A stretch of DNA of 40,102 nt, taken from positions 1-40,102 of the forward strand of contig JAGQVX010000019.1 of assembly GCA_020437755.1 (NCBI GenBank), written 5' to 3'. Every line of letters starts with the position of its first letter. Within the stretch, counting starts at the first letter, position 1. This DNA is from Flavobacteriales bacterium (GTDB lineage Bacteria > Bacteroidota > Bacteroidia > Flavobacteriales_D > Sanyastnellaceae). The position numbers were made by a program, and so were the translations under genes. The notes under the pieces were generated by a model. It searched no databases, was not told the origin of the DNA, and saw only the letters and a program-made list of their open reading frames with translations. Below, in pieces: positions 24,705-32,747 of the stretch.

Positions 24705-26084
24705 ATGAATAAAAGAATGACCTGGGGAACACTGTTTCTCCTTGTTGGTATCGTTTCTCTGTCTTCATGTCGCAAGGACCCAGAAGAGGCAGAAGTAATT
24801 TCCACTCCCACTGATTATGATAAAGTACTGACCGACGCCTTGATGGATGCATCGAATGGTGAAGGTTTGGAATTTTTCATGATGCCGGCCAGCAATGACC
24901 TGGCGGGTATTCCTCAAGACCCATTGAATCCTTTGAGCAATGCTAAGGTTCAATTGGGTAAACTATTGTTTCATGAAACCGGTCTTGCCCGATCTCCAAA
25001 ACTGGAAGATGAAGGTCTTCAGACTTACTCTTGCTCAAGCTGTCACCATGCATGGGCGGGATTTCAAGCAAACATGCAACAAGGCATCGGTGAAGGTGGT
25101 TTAGGATTTGGGATAGCCGGAGAAGGTCGTATTCCCAACCCTATGTATCCGCTGGACAGCATTGATGTACAGCCTTTGCGTACACCCAGCGCCATGAATC
25201 AAGCATACCAAAAGGTCATGTTGTGGAATGGACAGTTCGGAGCTACCGGCCCAAACCAGGGTACTGAAGCTCTTTGGGATCCGGCAACTCCTGTTTGGAA
25301 CAATCAATTCGGACTTGAAGGTTTGGAAACTCAGGCCGTTGCAGGTTTGACCGTTCACCGAATGAATATGAATGAAGAAGTTTGTCAAGACTTCTCTTTG
25401 TATGAGGACTTATTTGATGTATCCTTCCCCGGATGGCCACAAGAAACACGCTATACAGCACGCACTGCCGGAATGGCGATTGCTGCCTATGAGCGTACAC
25501 TTCTTTCTAATGAAGCCCCATTCCAATTATGGCTTCAAGGAGACGCCGGCGCTATGACCAACAGTGAAAAGCGTGGTGCGGCATTGTTCTTCGGAAAAGC
25601 TGAATGCAGCAGCTGTCATACTGGTCCGGCCTTGAATACCATGACATTTTATGCGTTGGGTATGAATGATATGGAGGGACCCGGTACCTATGGCGGTGCA
25701 GGCTCTGAAAATGTCGCCAACAAGGGACGCGGAAGTTTTACTCAAGATCCTGCAGATGACTACAAGTTTAAGACCCCTCAACTGTACAACTTGAAAGATT
25801 CGCCATTCTACGGACATGGTGGAACGTTTACTTCTGTGCGTGAGGTTATTGAGTACAAGAACAATGCAACTGCTGAGAATGCTAACGTACCGGGAAGTCA
25901 GTTGGCCGACCAGTTCCATCCACTAGGATTGACTGATTCTGAAATTGATGATTTGGTCAACTTCATTGAAAATGCACTGTATGATGACAATCTCTTGCGC
26001 TATGTGCCAACAGATTTGCCAAGTGGCAACTGTTTCCCTAACGCGGATCCTATTTCACAGATAGATCAGGGATGTATCCAATAA
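24705..26084 (+). CDS. Dihaem cytochrome c peroxidase family lipoprotein
   Basis: A 459-aa lipoprotein. The N-terminal signal ends in a lipobox with lipidated Cys22 (SLSSC). Two haem-c motifs are present: CSSCH at 110-114 and CSSCH at 301-305. The CcpA/MauG-type fold is supported by VQLGKLLFHETGLARSPKL (about 82-100), TPSAMNQAYQKVMLWNG and FKTPQLYNLKDSPFYGHGG (about 345-365). Family members reduce hydrogen peroxide with electrons from small cytochromes, or act as MauG-like oxidases. The probable location is the periplasmic side of a membrane, anchored by lipid. It is monocistronic with its own promoter and terminator. Confidence 0.92.
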   Translation: MNKRMTWGTLFLLVGIVSLSSCRKDPEEAEVISTPTDYDKVLTDALMDASNGEGLEFFMMPASNDLAGIPQDPLNPLSNAKVQLGKLLFHETGLARSPKLEDEGLQTYSCSSCHHAWAGFQANMQQGIGEGGLGFGIAGEGRIPNPMYPLDSIDVQPLRTPSAMNQAYQKVMLWNGQFGATGPNQGTEALWDPATPVWNNQFGLEGLETQAVAGLTVHRMNMNEEVCQDFSLYEDLFDVSFPGWPQETRYTARTAGMAIAAYERTLLSNEAPFQLWLQGDAGAMTNSEKRGAALFFGKAECSSCHTGPALNTMTFYALGMNDMEGPGTYGGAGSENVANKGRGSFTQDPADDYKFKTPQLYNLKDSPFYGHGGTFTSVREVIEYKNNATAENANVPGSQLADQFHPLGLTDSEIDDLVNFIENALYDDNLLRYVPTDLPSGNCFPNADPISQIDQGCIQ

Positions 26085-26107
26085 TAGGATAGATCTTAAC
26101 CATATTC

Positions 26108-26143
26108 AAGAGGCTGTTTCCAATGAGAAGCAGCCTCTTTTTT
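26108..26143 (+). terminator. Terminator after cytochrome c peroxidase gene
   Basis: AAGAGGCTG and CAGCCTCTT pair as a perfect 9-bp stem around a 14-nt loop, followed by a T6 run that overlaps the stop codon of the convergent CLC gene. The hairpin may also act weakly on the opposite strand. Confidence 0.8.
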
Positions 26144-27917
26144 ATTCTGTGTGTGATGCCTCCCTTAATAGGGTGCGATACGCATTAAAGAGTCGCGATT
26201 TCGACACGAATCCTACGTAAACATCTTCCTGAATCACAGGGAGATTCCAGGCTTGCGACTCTTCAAACTTGTTCATAACGACTTCCATATTGTCGGAAGT
26301 GAAAATTATTTCCAAAGGTGCCGACATAAAATCGACGGCTCCCAATTCATCATACTGGGTCTGATCGAACATTACTTGACGGATATCATCTAGCGTCACA
26401 ATACCCACCAGCCTACCTCGCATATCCAAAACCGGAAAGATATTCCTTGTGCTCTGCTGAACTGCAACAACGATTTGTCGCAAGGTGAAATCATCCCTTA
26501 AAATGACAAAACCGGTTTCTATTTCGTCTTTCAGGTTCATCAGCGTGAGAACTGCCTTGTCTTTATCGTGTGTGATCAACTCGCCACGTTGTGCGAGCTC
26601 CTGGGTATAGATCGTATGAGGAGCCAAGGCCTTGCTTGTGGAGTAGGCAATTGCAGAAGTCAACATAAGTGGCAGGAACAGCTCGTAGCCACCGGTTATT
26701 TCTGCGATCATGAATATCGCAGTGAGGGGGGCATGTAGTACACCTGAAATTAGTCCCGCCATTCCAACCAGGGTGAATTGAGATGCATCCAAATCCTCAA
26801 TTTTAAAATACTTGAAAATTCTGGCAAACAAGAAGCCCAGCGTACTACCCATAAACAAAGAAGGTGCGAAGATTCCACCAACACCGCCGGAACCAAGTGT
26901 CAAACCAGTAGCAACAACTTTAAGTATTACCAGTCCGAGCATAAATACGAGCATCATGGTTACACTTCCCCGATAATCGTAGAAGAAGCTCGTTTTGGCA
27001 ACATCGGCCAGGTCATCATTTAGGAGATAATTGATGGTTTCATATCCCTCACCGTAAAGAGGGGGAAAAGCGAAAATGATCAATCCGAGGATAAGTCCGC
27101 CAATCACTACTTTAAGATAGGACTTCTTCACTCGTTCCATGGTTCGGGTGATTCCCATGTATAACTTGGAAAAATATAGGGAGCAAATCCCTGTAAAAAC
27201 TCCCAACAACACAAAGTAAGGCAGACTACTCAGTTCAAATTTGCTTCTTAGCTGAAAGCGAAGCAGGTCATCTGTGCCCAGGAACATGTTGGCTGTGAGC
27301 AATGCGGAGATAGATGCCAGTAGCAAAGGAACCAGGCTAACTGTAGTAAGGTCGAGCATAAATACCTCAACGGCAAAAATGATGGCCGCAACGGGAGCTT
27401 TGAAGATGGAGGCCAGCGACCCTGCTGCGGCACAACCTATCAACAACGTTTTTGTCTTGTAGTTGAGATTGAAGGACGCGCCCAAATTAGAGCCAATAGC
27501 AGCACTTGTCTGCACAGCCGGTGCCTCAAGTCCTGCGCTACCTCCAAAACCCACAGTAAAAATACTCGTTACCAAGGAGGAGTAAATATTGCTTTTTCGC
27601 AGGCGGCTTTTCCGCTTTGAGATTGCATAAAGCGTGGTAGGAATTCCAGGGCCGGGATGTCGTTTTAGCAGGCGTCTTACTATCCAGGTAGTCACCAAGA
27701 GTCCGAACAGGGGGTAGAGTACATAGAGAAAATTGTAGCCATCAACCCGAATTCCTTCAGAGAGTAGCCATTGAATCCAGTATACACCGTTTTTCAGCAC
27801 AACTGCCACCAAGCCGGAAATCAGTCCAACAGCTACGGCAAGAATCATGGTGATTTGCCTTTGCGAAAGGTGAAGACTCAACGCTTTCTTGTACAGATTG
27901 CTTACGATTCGATTCAT
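26142..27917 (-). CDS. CLC-family chloride channel/antiporter with CBS domains
   Basis: About 591 aa. The CLC membrane domain spans about residues 15-430. It contains GPGIPTTL (canonical GSGIP), GFGGSAGLEAPAVQTSAAIGS (canonical GREGP, here GLEAP with the gating Glu kept), GSGGVGGIFAPSLFMGS, and a helix near GMAGLISGVLHAPLTAIFM. A C-terminal CBS pair spans about 445-580 (RNIFPVLDMRGRLVGIVTLDDIR and NLPVIQEDVYVGFVSKSRLF). It probably exchanges chloride for protons or conducts anions across the inner membrane. ATG 27917 was chosen because the longer frame (from 28034) reads through a perfect terminator hairpin and adds 39 unsupported residues. Confidence 0.9.
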   Translation of the reverse strand: MNRIVSNLYKKALSLHLSQRQITMILAVAVGLISGLVAVVLKNGVYWIQWLLSEGIRVDGYNFLYVLYPLFGLLVTTWIVRRLLKRHPGPGIPTTLYAISKRKSRLRKSNIYSSLVTSIFTVGFGGSAGLEAPAVQTSAAIGSNLGASFNLNYKTKTLLIGCAAAGSLASIFKAPVAAIIFAVEVFMLDLTTVSLVPLLLASISALLTANMFLGTDDLLRFQLRSKFELSSLPYFVLLGVFTGICSLYFSKLYMGITRTMERVKKSYLKVVIGGLILGLIIFAFPPLYGEGYETINYLLNDDLADVAKTSFFYDYRGSVTMMLVFMLGLVILKVVATGLTLGSGGVGGIFAPSLFMGSTLGFLFARIFKYFKIEDLDASQFTLVGMAGLISGVLHAPLTAIFMIAEITGGYELFLPLMLTSAIAYSTSKALAPHTIYTQELAQRGELITHDKDKAVLTLMNLKDEIETGFVILRDDFTLRQIVVAVQQSTRNIFPVLDMRGRLVGIVTLDDIRQVMFDQTQYDELGAVDFMSAPLEIIFTSDNMEVVMNKFEESQAWNLPVIQEDVYVGFVSKSRLFNAYRTLLREASHTE

Positions 27918-27955
27918 GATGCGTCGGCAAAGATCGGGATAGTAGCGCTGAAAGT

Positions 27956-27991
27956 AAACAAAAAACACAGGGAGGCCATTGCCTCCCTGTG
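27956..27991 (-). terminator. Stand-alone terminator upstream of the CLC gene
   Basis: On the minus strand CACAGGGAGGC and GCCTCCCTGTG form a perfect 11-bp GC-rich stem with loop AATG, then TTTTTTGTTT. It lies 39 bp before the CLC start with no recognised gene in front of it, so it ends either a small RNA or mini-gene, or acts as a leader attenuator. Confidence 0.75.
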
Positions 27992-28354
27992 AGTTCATTT
28001 CGTTAATCGAAAGGTGCAATCTTCGTTCTATCAATTAACGGTTACAAGTACCTGGTGTACTGTTTATTCAACCACCGCCAAATTATGGTGGCTGGAGAAA
28101 CAAGAGTGTAAGACAGTTTCCTCACGATCTGTAGGAAAAATCCTACGTTGCTTTGCGCCGTCTTAAGAAAAAGCCAGGAGTCGAATGCACCCAGCTCAAC
28201 TCGGATGCTTGTATACACGCATTCTAATCTTCGATTGTCAATCGCAATAAATTTATTTCCAACATATTAGAAAACATTTGGAAAATTCTGAATGAGACGA
28301 GTCCAAGCTCACAGGCAAGATGGAATTCGAAAGAGAATGGCGCTTAAAAGTCGT
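27992..28354. other. Geneless stretch with dyads and a possible small minus-strand ORF
   Basis: No recognisable gene is seen. The stretch holds two perfect dyads: GTAGGA-AAAA-TCCTAC at 28131-28146 and CGATTG-T-CAATCG at 28232-28244. On the minus strand a reading frame is open from about 28250 to a TAA at 28042. It has no ATG; GTG is the first usable start, giving about 58 codons ending in WRWLNKQYTRYL. It is followed about 50 bp later by the stand-alone terminator. I do not recognise the product and it may be chance. Confidence 0.35.
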
Positions 28355-28382
28355 CTGAAAAAAGGGATAAATACTACATTTG
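28355..28382 (+). promoter_or_regulatory. Promoter for universal stress protein gene
   Basis: CTG at 28355-28357 (one base off TTG), a 17-bp spacer and TACATTTG at 28375-28382, a perfect TAnnTTTG, lie 21 bp before the ATG. The leader is predicted to be about 16 nt. Confidence 0.6.
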
Positions 28383-28403
28383 CCCTCGAATTGAAATTAG
28401 ACC

Positions 28404-29234
28404 ATGAAGAATATTATTCTCGTTCCTACAGATTTCACCAAAGTTGGTGACACGGCCATTGAACATGCGGTTAAAATCGGACACACGATTCAAGCTGACG
28501 TGCATGTTGTGCATGTAATCAGTAACAAGCATCATATTTCGGAAGCCAAGTTAAAGTTGGAAACCCTTCAAGCACGGATTAAGAAGGAAAAAGGAATTGA
28601 GGTTGAGACTGTTGTTCGCATTGGAAGTATTTTCGAGGATATCGACAAGGTTGCAACGGAAATAGGTGCCAATCTCATCATCATGGGTACGCATGGGATG
28701 AAAGGTATGCAGTTCATTACCGGGAGCCGTGCTCTCAAGATTGTAACGGAGTCCATGATTCCATTCATCATCGTGCAGGAACGTGGTATTCGTGAATCGG
28801 GATATGAGAACATTGTAGTTCCTTTGGACTTGCATCGTGAGACCAAGCAGAAGTTGAAGCTTGTATCTGACATGGCGTTATACTTTGGATCTAAGGTTCA
28901 CTTGGTATCACCGGGAGAAACCGATGAGTTTTTGAAAAATCAATTGGACCGGAACCTGAAGTATGCCACTCAGTTTTTGAAAGAGCGTGATATTGACACT
29001 GCGGTAGAAATCACCGAGGGCAAATCCGGTAATTTCGTCAAGAATCTACTCAAGTACTCAGTTTCGATAAATGCAGATCTCATTTGCATTATGAACTTCT
29101 ACGAGAACAGTCTGATGCATATTATTGGTGGAAGTTACGAGCAACAGATTATTACCAACGAAGCTCAGATTCCGGTGCTCTGCATCAATCCCACCGACAA
29201 CTATGTAATGGAACGCTCGGTTTTTGAATCGTAG
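28404..29234 (+). CDS. Tandem-domain universal stress protein
   Basis: A 276-aa cytosolic protein with two UspA folds. The first (about residues 1-135) starts MKNIILVPTDFTKVGDTAIEHA and carries the ATP-site pattern IIMGTHGMKGMQFITGSRAL followed by IPFIIVQ. The second (about 138-270) is more diverged, with NIVVPLDLHRETKQKL and a weak counterpart GGSYEQQIITNEAQIPVLCI. Usp proteins bind ATP or sense stress and growth arrest; the specific role is unknown. It has its own promoter and no close operon partner. The second domain lacks the full glycine motif, so only the first is likely to bind ATP in the standard way. Confidence 0.9.
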   Translation: MKNIILVPTDFTKVGDTAIEHAVKIGHTIQADVHVVHVISNKHHISEAKLKLETLQARIKKEKGIEVETVVRIGSIFEDIDKVATEIGANLIIMGTHGMKGMQFITGSRALKIVTESMIPFIIVQERGIRESGYENIVVPLDLHRETKQKLKLVSDMALYFGSKVHLVSPGETDEFLKNQLDRNLKYATQFLKERDIDTAVEITEGKSGNFVKNLLKYSVSINADLICIMNFYENSLMHIIGGSYEQQIITNEAQIPVLCINPTDNYVMERSVFES

Positions 29235-29382
29235 AGGATTTCATTTTCAACCATTTTAAGGTAAGCTCTCGGTGAGAGATGATGACAGAGGCAAGATTTG
29301 TTTTCGGATTAAATAGCTGTGGATGCAGCTTCATTTGACCGGAGGTCTTGTTACTGTGGCTGAAAACAGGCTCGAAACTGAA

Positions 29383-31161
29383 TTAGACGCGAATTCCTAT
29401 TACAAGGATATCATCCACCTGATCTAGGGCTCCTCTCCAACGGACAAAGGCTTGTTCGATCATATTCTTCTGTTCGTCCATGTGAAGGGGGGCAGCCGAT
29501 ATCAGCAGTTCGCGAAATTGCTTCCGCATGAATTTCTTATTTCGTGGACCCCCGAATTGATCAACGAATCCATCAGAGAAGATGTAAACGCAATCGCCCG
29601 ATTGGAGTTGGAAGTTGTGGTTGGTGAATTGGAAATCACCATGTGTGAAAGACCCAATGGATTGTTTGTCCCCTTTTTGCTCGATTAATTCACCTTTTCT
29701 GATGATCCATATAGGGTTTTGGGCACCGGAAAATTCCAGCTCCATGGTGTCCGCATCGAGCGTACAGAATGCCAGATCCATTCCGTCCTTAATTTGGCTC
29801 GATCCTCCACTATCGAGTATTTCCAGAGCCATTCTATTGAGGTTGTTCAGAACCTGCGAAGGACGTGTAAATACTTTAGCTACGTGATTCAGAATGTTGT
29901 GCCCAACCAAACTCATAAAAGCGCCGGGAACTCCATGGCCAGTGCAATCGACGGCTGCGAACATTAGCTTTTTCCCACTCGACTTGAACCAATAGAAATC
30001 ACCCGAAACAATGTCCTTTGGGCGGTACATTATAAATGATTCAGAGAACATTGCATGAACCTGTTCTTCTGTGGGCAAAATAGTCTGCTGAATTCTTTTC
30101 GCATAGTTGATGCTATCCGTAAGATCCTTGTACAGCTGAGTAACGCGTTCCTTTTGGTTCTCGATTTGTTCTTTTTGTCGGACGACCTCATTGGTTCGTT
30201 CAACAACCTTTTGTTCCAGTACTCGTTCGCTTTCGGCCAATTCATCACGCATTTTCAGCAACGCATGGCCCAATTCATCCTCATCAGAAAGTGGGTGGTA
30301 AGAGGCGTTGAAATTCCCTGAACCCACCTGCAGTGAGAATTCACGTGTTTTTTTGAGTCCATCAACGAGTCGGTTGACGGCAAAAGTCATATCCCCAATC
30401 TCATCATTGGCGACTTTAAAGCTCGTATTGGGGTAAATGCCTTTACCCAGGTATAGCAAGCTCTTTTTCAGCTCATTAACCGGACGAACAATGCTTCGAA
30501 TCACAAAAATAGCGATGATAATACCCACGACAATAAGCGCCCCCATGAGCCAAAATGAAATAGTAAACATGTACTCATAGGTGGCATTCTCCCTTTCGGT
30601 TGCTTCATTGAGCAGTAGTTCCTGGTTGTTGAGGAGTGTATTGAGATCTTCCCTGATCTTCTGAAACGGTGCATCAATCACTTCACCCGGCAAAAGGGCC
30701 TGTTCAGCAGACATGGTGGCAAAAGGGTCGCTGTAAGAAGCAAAATCTTTCAGCGTCTTCATCACCTGTGAATAGGCGAGTGATAAGTGCTGAATATTCC
30801 GAAGCAGGCGATCCTTGATTTTTTGGTCTGATTCACCCCAATTAACCGAAAGAGAATCTACTCGGCCGATATGACTAGGGAGGGATTCCGACATGATTTG
30901 GCGGAGTTCTGTTTTGAACTTCTCATCATCTCTGGACTGGACATGAATCCATTGAGTTATAAGCTGATAAGATCTTAGAATCTGGTTATCCAGCTTTTCC
31001 AAGGCCCGTTGAGAAGGCGCATAGACCTGCGTTATATCTTCATTGGTTTCGAGGCCACTACTCAACGTTCGGTTGACAATGAGCGTGAGTGCCACGACCG
31101 CAGCGATAAAAAGCCCAAATCCAAGAGCAATTTTCCTTGATATGGTAAATCGTATTCCCAA
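29383..31161 (-). CDS. HAMP-domain SpoIIE-type PP2C serine phosphatase
   Basis: A 592-aa inner-membrane signalling protein. TM1 spans about residues 10-30. A helical periplasmic sensor region (31-198) comes before TM2 (199-221). HAMP follows (222-275) with a second HAMP-like stretch to about 310, then a coiled coil (305-345) and the SpoIIE/RsbU PP2C domain (about 375-592). Metal-binding acids are visible at Asp387 (SGDFYW), Asp405 (VDCTGHGVPGA) and in the C-terminal DQVDDILV; IFSDGFVDQFGG is also typical. It probably dephosphorylates an anti-sigma-antagonist or another phosphoserine target. The start is TTG 31161, 5 nt after the TPR gene stop; no nearby ATG fits. It is the last gene of the YfiR-TPR-phosphatase operon. 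Confidence 0.9.
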   Translation of the reverse strand: MGIRFTISRKIALGFGLFIAAVVALTLIVNRTLSSGLETNEDITQVYAPSQRALEKLDNQILRSYQLITQWIHVQSRDDEKFKTELRQIMSESLPSHIGRVDSLSVNWGESDQKIKDRLLRNIQHLSLAYSQVMKTLKDFASYSDPFATMSAEQALLPGEVIDAPFQKIREDLNTLLNNQELLLNEATERENATYEYMFTISFWLMGALIVVGIIIAIFVIRSIVRPVNELKKSLLYLGKGIYPNTSFKVANDEIGDMTFAVNRLVDGLKKTREFSLQVGSGNFNASYHPLSDEDELGHALLKMRDELAESERVLEQKVVERTNEVVRQKEQIENQKERVTQLYKDLTDSINYAKRIQQTILPTEEQVHAMFSESFIMYRPKDIVSGDFYWFKSSGKKLMFAAVDCTGHGVPGAFMSLVGHNILNHVAKVFTRPSQVLNNLNRMALEILDSGGSSQIKDGMDLAFCTLDADTMELEFSGAQNPIWIIRKGELIEQKGDKQSIGSFTHGDFQFTNHNFQLQSGDCVYIFSDGFVDQFGGPRNKKFMRKQFRELLISAAPLHMDEQKNMIEQAFVRWRGALDQVDDILVIGIRV

Positions 31162-31166
31162 GTGAA

Positions 31167-32087
31167 CTACTTACCGGAAGAATGAGGTGGAATCTTACCT
31201 TCCCGTATAAGTCGTTCGAGAGTCTCTTCAAAGAATTCAGAACGGTCGTAATCGTTGAGCGCCCTATAGATTGCCATAAGGGCGATTAGTGTTTCACGAC
31301 GTTCCGGAGTTTGATCATAGGCCTTAAGCATATAGGGTAGAGACTGCTTAAACAACTTGACGCATTCATCCTGAATCATCATTAGCTCCACAATATCGGT
31401 ATTGTAGTCGATTCTTTTGACTTTATACACTCCTTGATTGTAGTAGTCAATCGCCGTATTAAAATTGGCGGTATAATCCAGCGGATCTATGGTCAACACG
31501 TTGTTATAATATGCAATCGCCTTGTTGATCAGCGTTTTATCGTTGTTGTCTTTGTAGTATTGAGTTTCATATGCTACTGCCAATGCGCTGTTGAAGTCTT
31601 TGTCAAACGTTGCATAAGTGAAAAACGGATCGGCAAGCCCCATCAATTCTTTAAATGTGTCGTAGTATGCGAAAATTACTGCCTCATCAGATGTTTCAAA
31701 TGATTTTATCAGCGTCAAAGCATCATTATAGTAGGATTTGGAGAGGTATTCTAAAGCCTTGTTGTTGAAGTTTGCGTATTCGCTTTCCTTATCGAGCTCA
31801 ATTGATTTTCGAATTGCCGAGACGGCTTCATCCCTATTCTCACTGTAGATATCCTGTTTTTCAATGAGTTTGTATATCTCCTTGTGAATATATCCTTTTA
31901 CGTACCAACAATACGGATGGTCTTGTTCGGCGGTAGTGATTGCTTTATCGATTACTTCCCGGGCCCCGATGAGGTCTCCCGACTGGCATAAGCCGGCAGC
32001 CTTTTGCGTAAGCGGGATATCCTGGGCCTGCAAAGGATTTGTGAACAGCGTCACAAGCAATGATATGACGAATAAATATCCTTTCAT
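31167..32087 (-). CDS. Exported TPR-like protein
   Basis: A 306-aa protein with signal peptide MKGYLFVISLLVTLFTNPLQA. The rest is alpha-helical with TPR-like repeats: AAGLCQSGDLIGAREVIDKA, SIELDKESEYANFNNKALEYLSKSYYNDALTLI, INKAIAYYNNVLTIDPLDYTANFNTAIDYYNQG. It is probably periplasmic or outer-membrane associated and acts as a protein-interaction scaffold. It overlaps the YfiR gene by ATGA and is followed after 5 nt by the phosphatase gene. This suggests it helps connect the periplasmic YfiR-like protein to the membrane phosphatase; that is inference. Confidence 0.8.
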   Translation of the reverse strand: MKGYLFVISLLVTLFTNPLQAQDIPLTQKAAGLCQSGDLIGAREVIDKAITTAEQDHPYCWYVKGYIHKEIYKLIEKQDIYSENRDEAVSAIRKSIELDKESEYANFNNKALEYLSKSYYNDALTLIKSFETSDEAVIFAYYDTFKELMGLADPFFTYATFDKDFNSALAVAYETQYYKDNNDKTLINKAIAYYNNVLTIDPLDYTANFNTAIDYYNQGVYKVKRIDYNTDIVELMMIQDECVKLFKQSLPYMLKAYDQTPERRETLIALMAIYRALNDYDRSEFFEETLERLIREGKIPPHSSGK

Positions 32088-32626
32088 GGTTTAACAGCGT
32101 ATTGAATAATCTTCGAACCAAGAAGTAAGCCTGCATTCGCGGCTTTTTCCGGATCCAATTCATAGCGGATCAAACTGTCAATGATGACAAAATTGATTTC
32201 AGCGCCTGTTGCCAACGCTTCAGGAGCTTCAGCGACAACGAGGACTGGTTTCCCGGCACATCGCTGCACAACTTCCTTGAGTTTATCAGAACTTCTTCTA
32301 GAAACGAATACAATATGAAAATCTGTTACTTCATCCAGGGAGTTTATTTCAGTAACGGTAAGAACCTGAGACCCGACCAGTTTCGAAGCAAAGGAGTACA
32401 CTAGTTCATCGAAAACAGGTGTATTACCCACAATACCGATTTTAAACTCTCCGGATTTACGGGAATCCGGCCAATCGACGTTGGTAGAAAAAAGAAACAG
32501 AAAGGAGGCTTTGAAAGCCGCATTGGGATCGGCATCTTCAAGACGAGGACTTTCTCCACCCTGACCGAAAAGGGAAGCGCTAACGCAGATGGTTAGAATA
32601 GTTATCAGGGTTCTCAAAAGACTCAT
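32084..32626 (-). CDS. YfiR-family periplasmic protein
   Basis: A 180-aa exported protein with signal peptide MSLLRTLITILTICVSASLFG. NAAFKASFLFLFSTNVDWPDS, then FKIGIVGNTPVFDEL, and the C-terminal LVVAEAPEALATGAEINFVI and AANAGLLLGSKIIQYAVKP follow the YfiR/DUF4154 pattern. In Pseudomonas YfiR is a periplasmic repressor of the HAMP-containing cyclase YfiN. ATG 32626 is preferred to GTG 32638 because it gives the cleaner signal sequence. First gene of a three-gene operon with its own promoter. Confidence 0.85.
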   Translation of the reverse strand: MSLLRTLITILTICVSASLFGQGGESPRLEDADPNAAFKASFLFLFSTNVDWPDSRKSGEFKIGIVGNTPVFDELVYSFASKLVGSQVLTVTEINSLDEVTDFHIVFVSRRSSDKLKEVVQRCAGKPVLVVAEAPEALATGAEINFVIIDSLIRYELDPEKAANAGLLLGSKIIQYAVKP

Positions 32627-32660
32627 AGTTACCAGCACACGGCAATTTCCGCGCCAAGTA

Positions 32661-32687
32661 CAAATTTATACTCATTAGGACGGCCAA
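32661..32687 (-). promoter_or_regulatory. Promoter for YfiR-TPR-phosphatase operon
   Basis: On the minus strand TTG (32687-32685), a 16-bp spacer and TAAATTTG (32668-32661) match the flavobacterial consensus. The predicted start near 32655 gives a leader of about 30 nt to ATG 32626. Confidence 0.6.
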
Positions 32688-32747
32688 GGTTACATAATGT
32701 ACTTATTATCAACCTTTGATTGTGCAACAAGGCAATTGATCTAGAAC

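Noticed and set aside
27918..28100. Fluoride (crcB-type) riboswitch before the CLC gene
   Set aside because: The leader has a strong terminator, but the conserved fluoride-aptamer segments and pseudoknot were not found, and the CLC protein does not look like the fluoride-specific subfamily.
28173..28188. tRNA T-loop-like sequence (minus strand TTCGACTCC)
   Set aside because: The flanking bases do not pair as a T-stem, and no acceptor, D or anticodon arms can be built around it.
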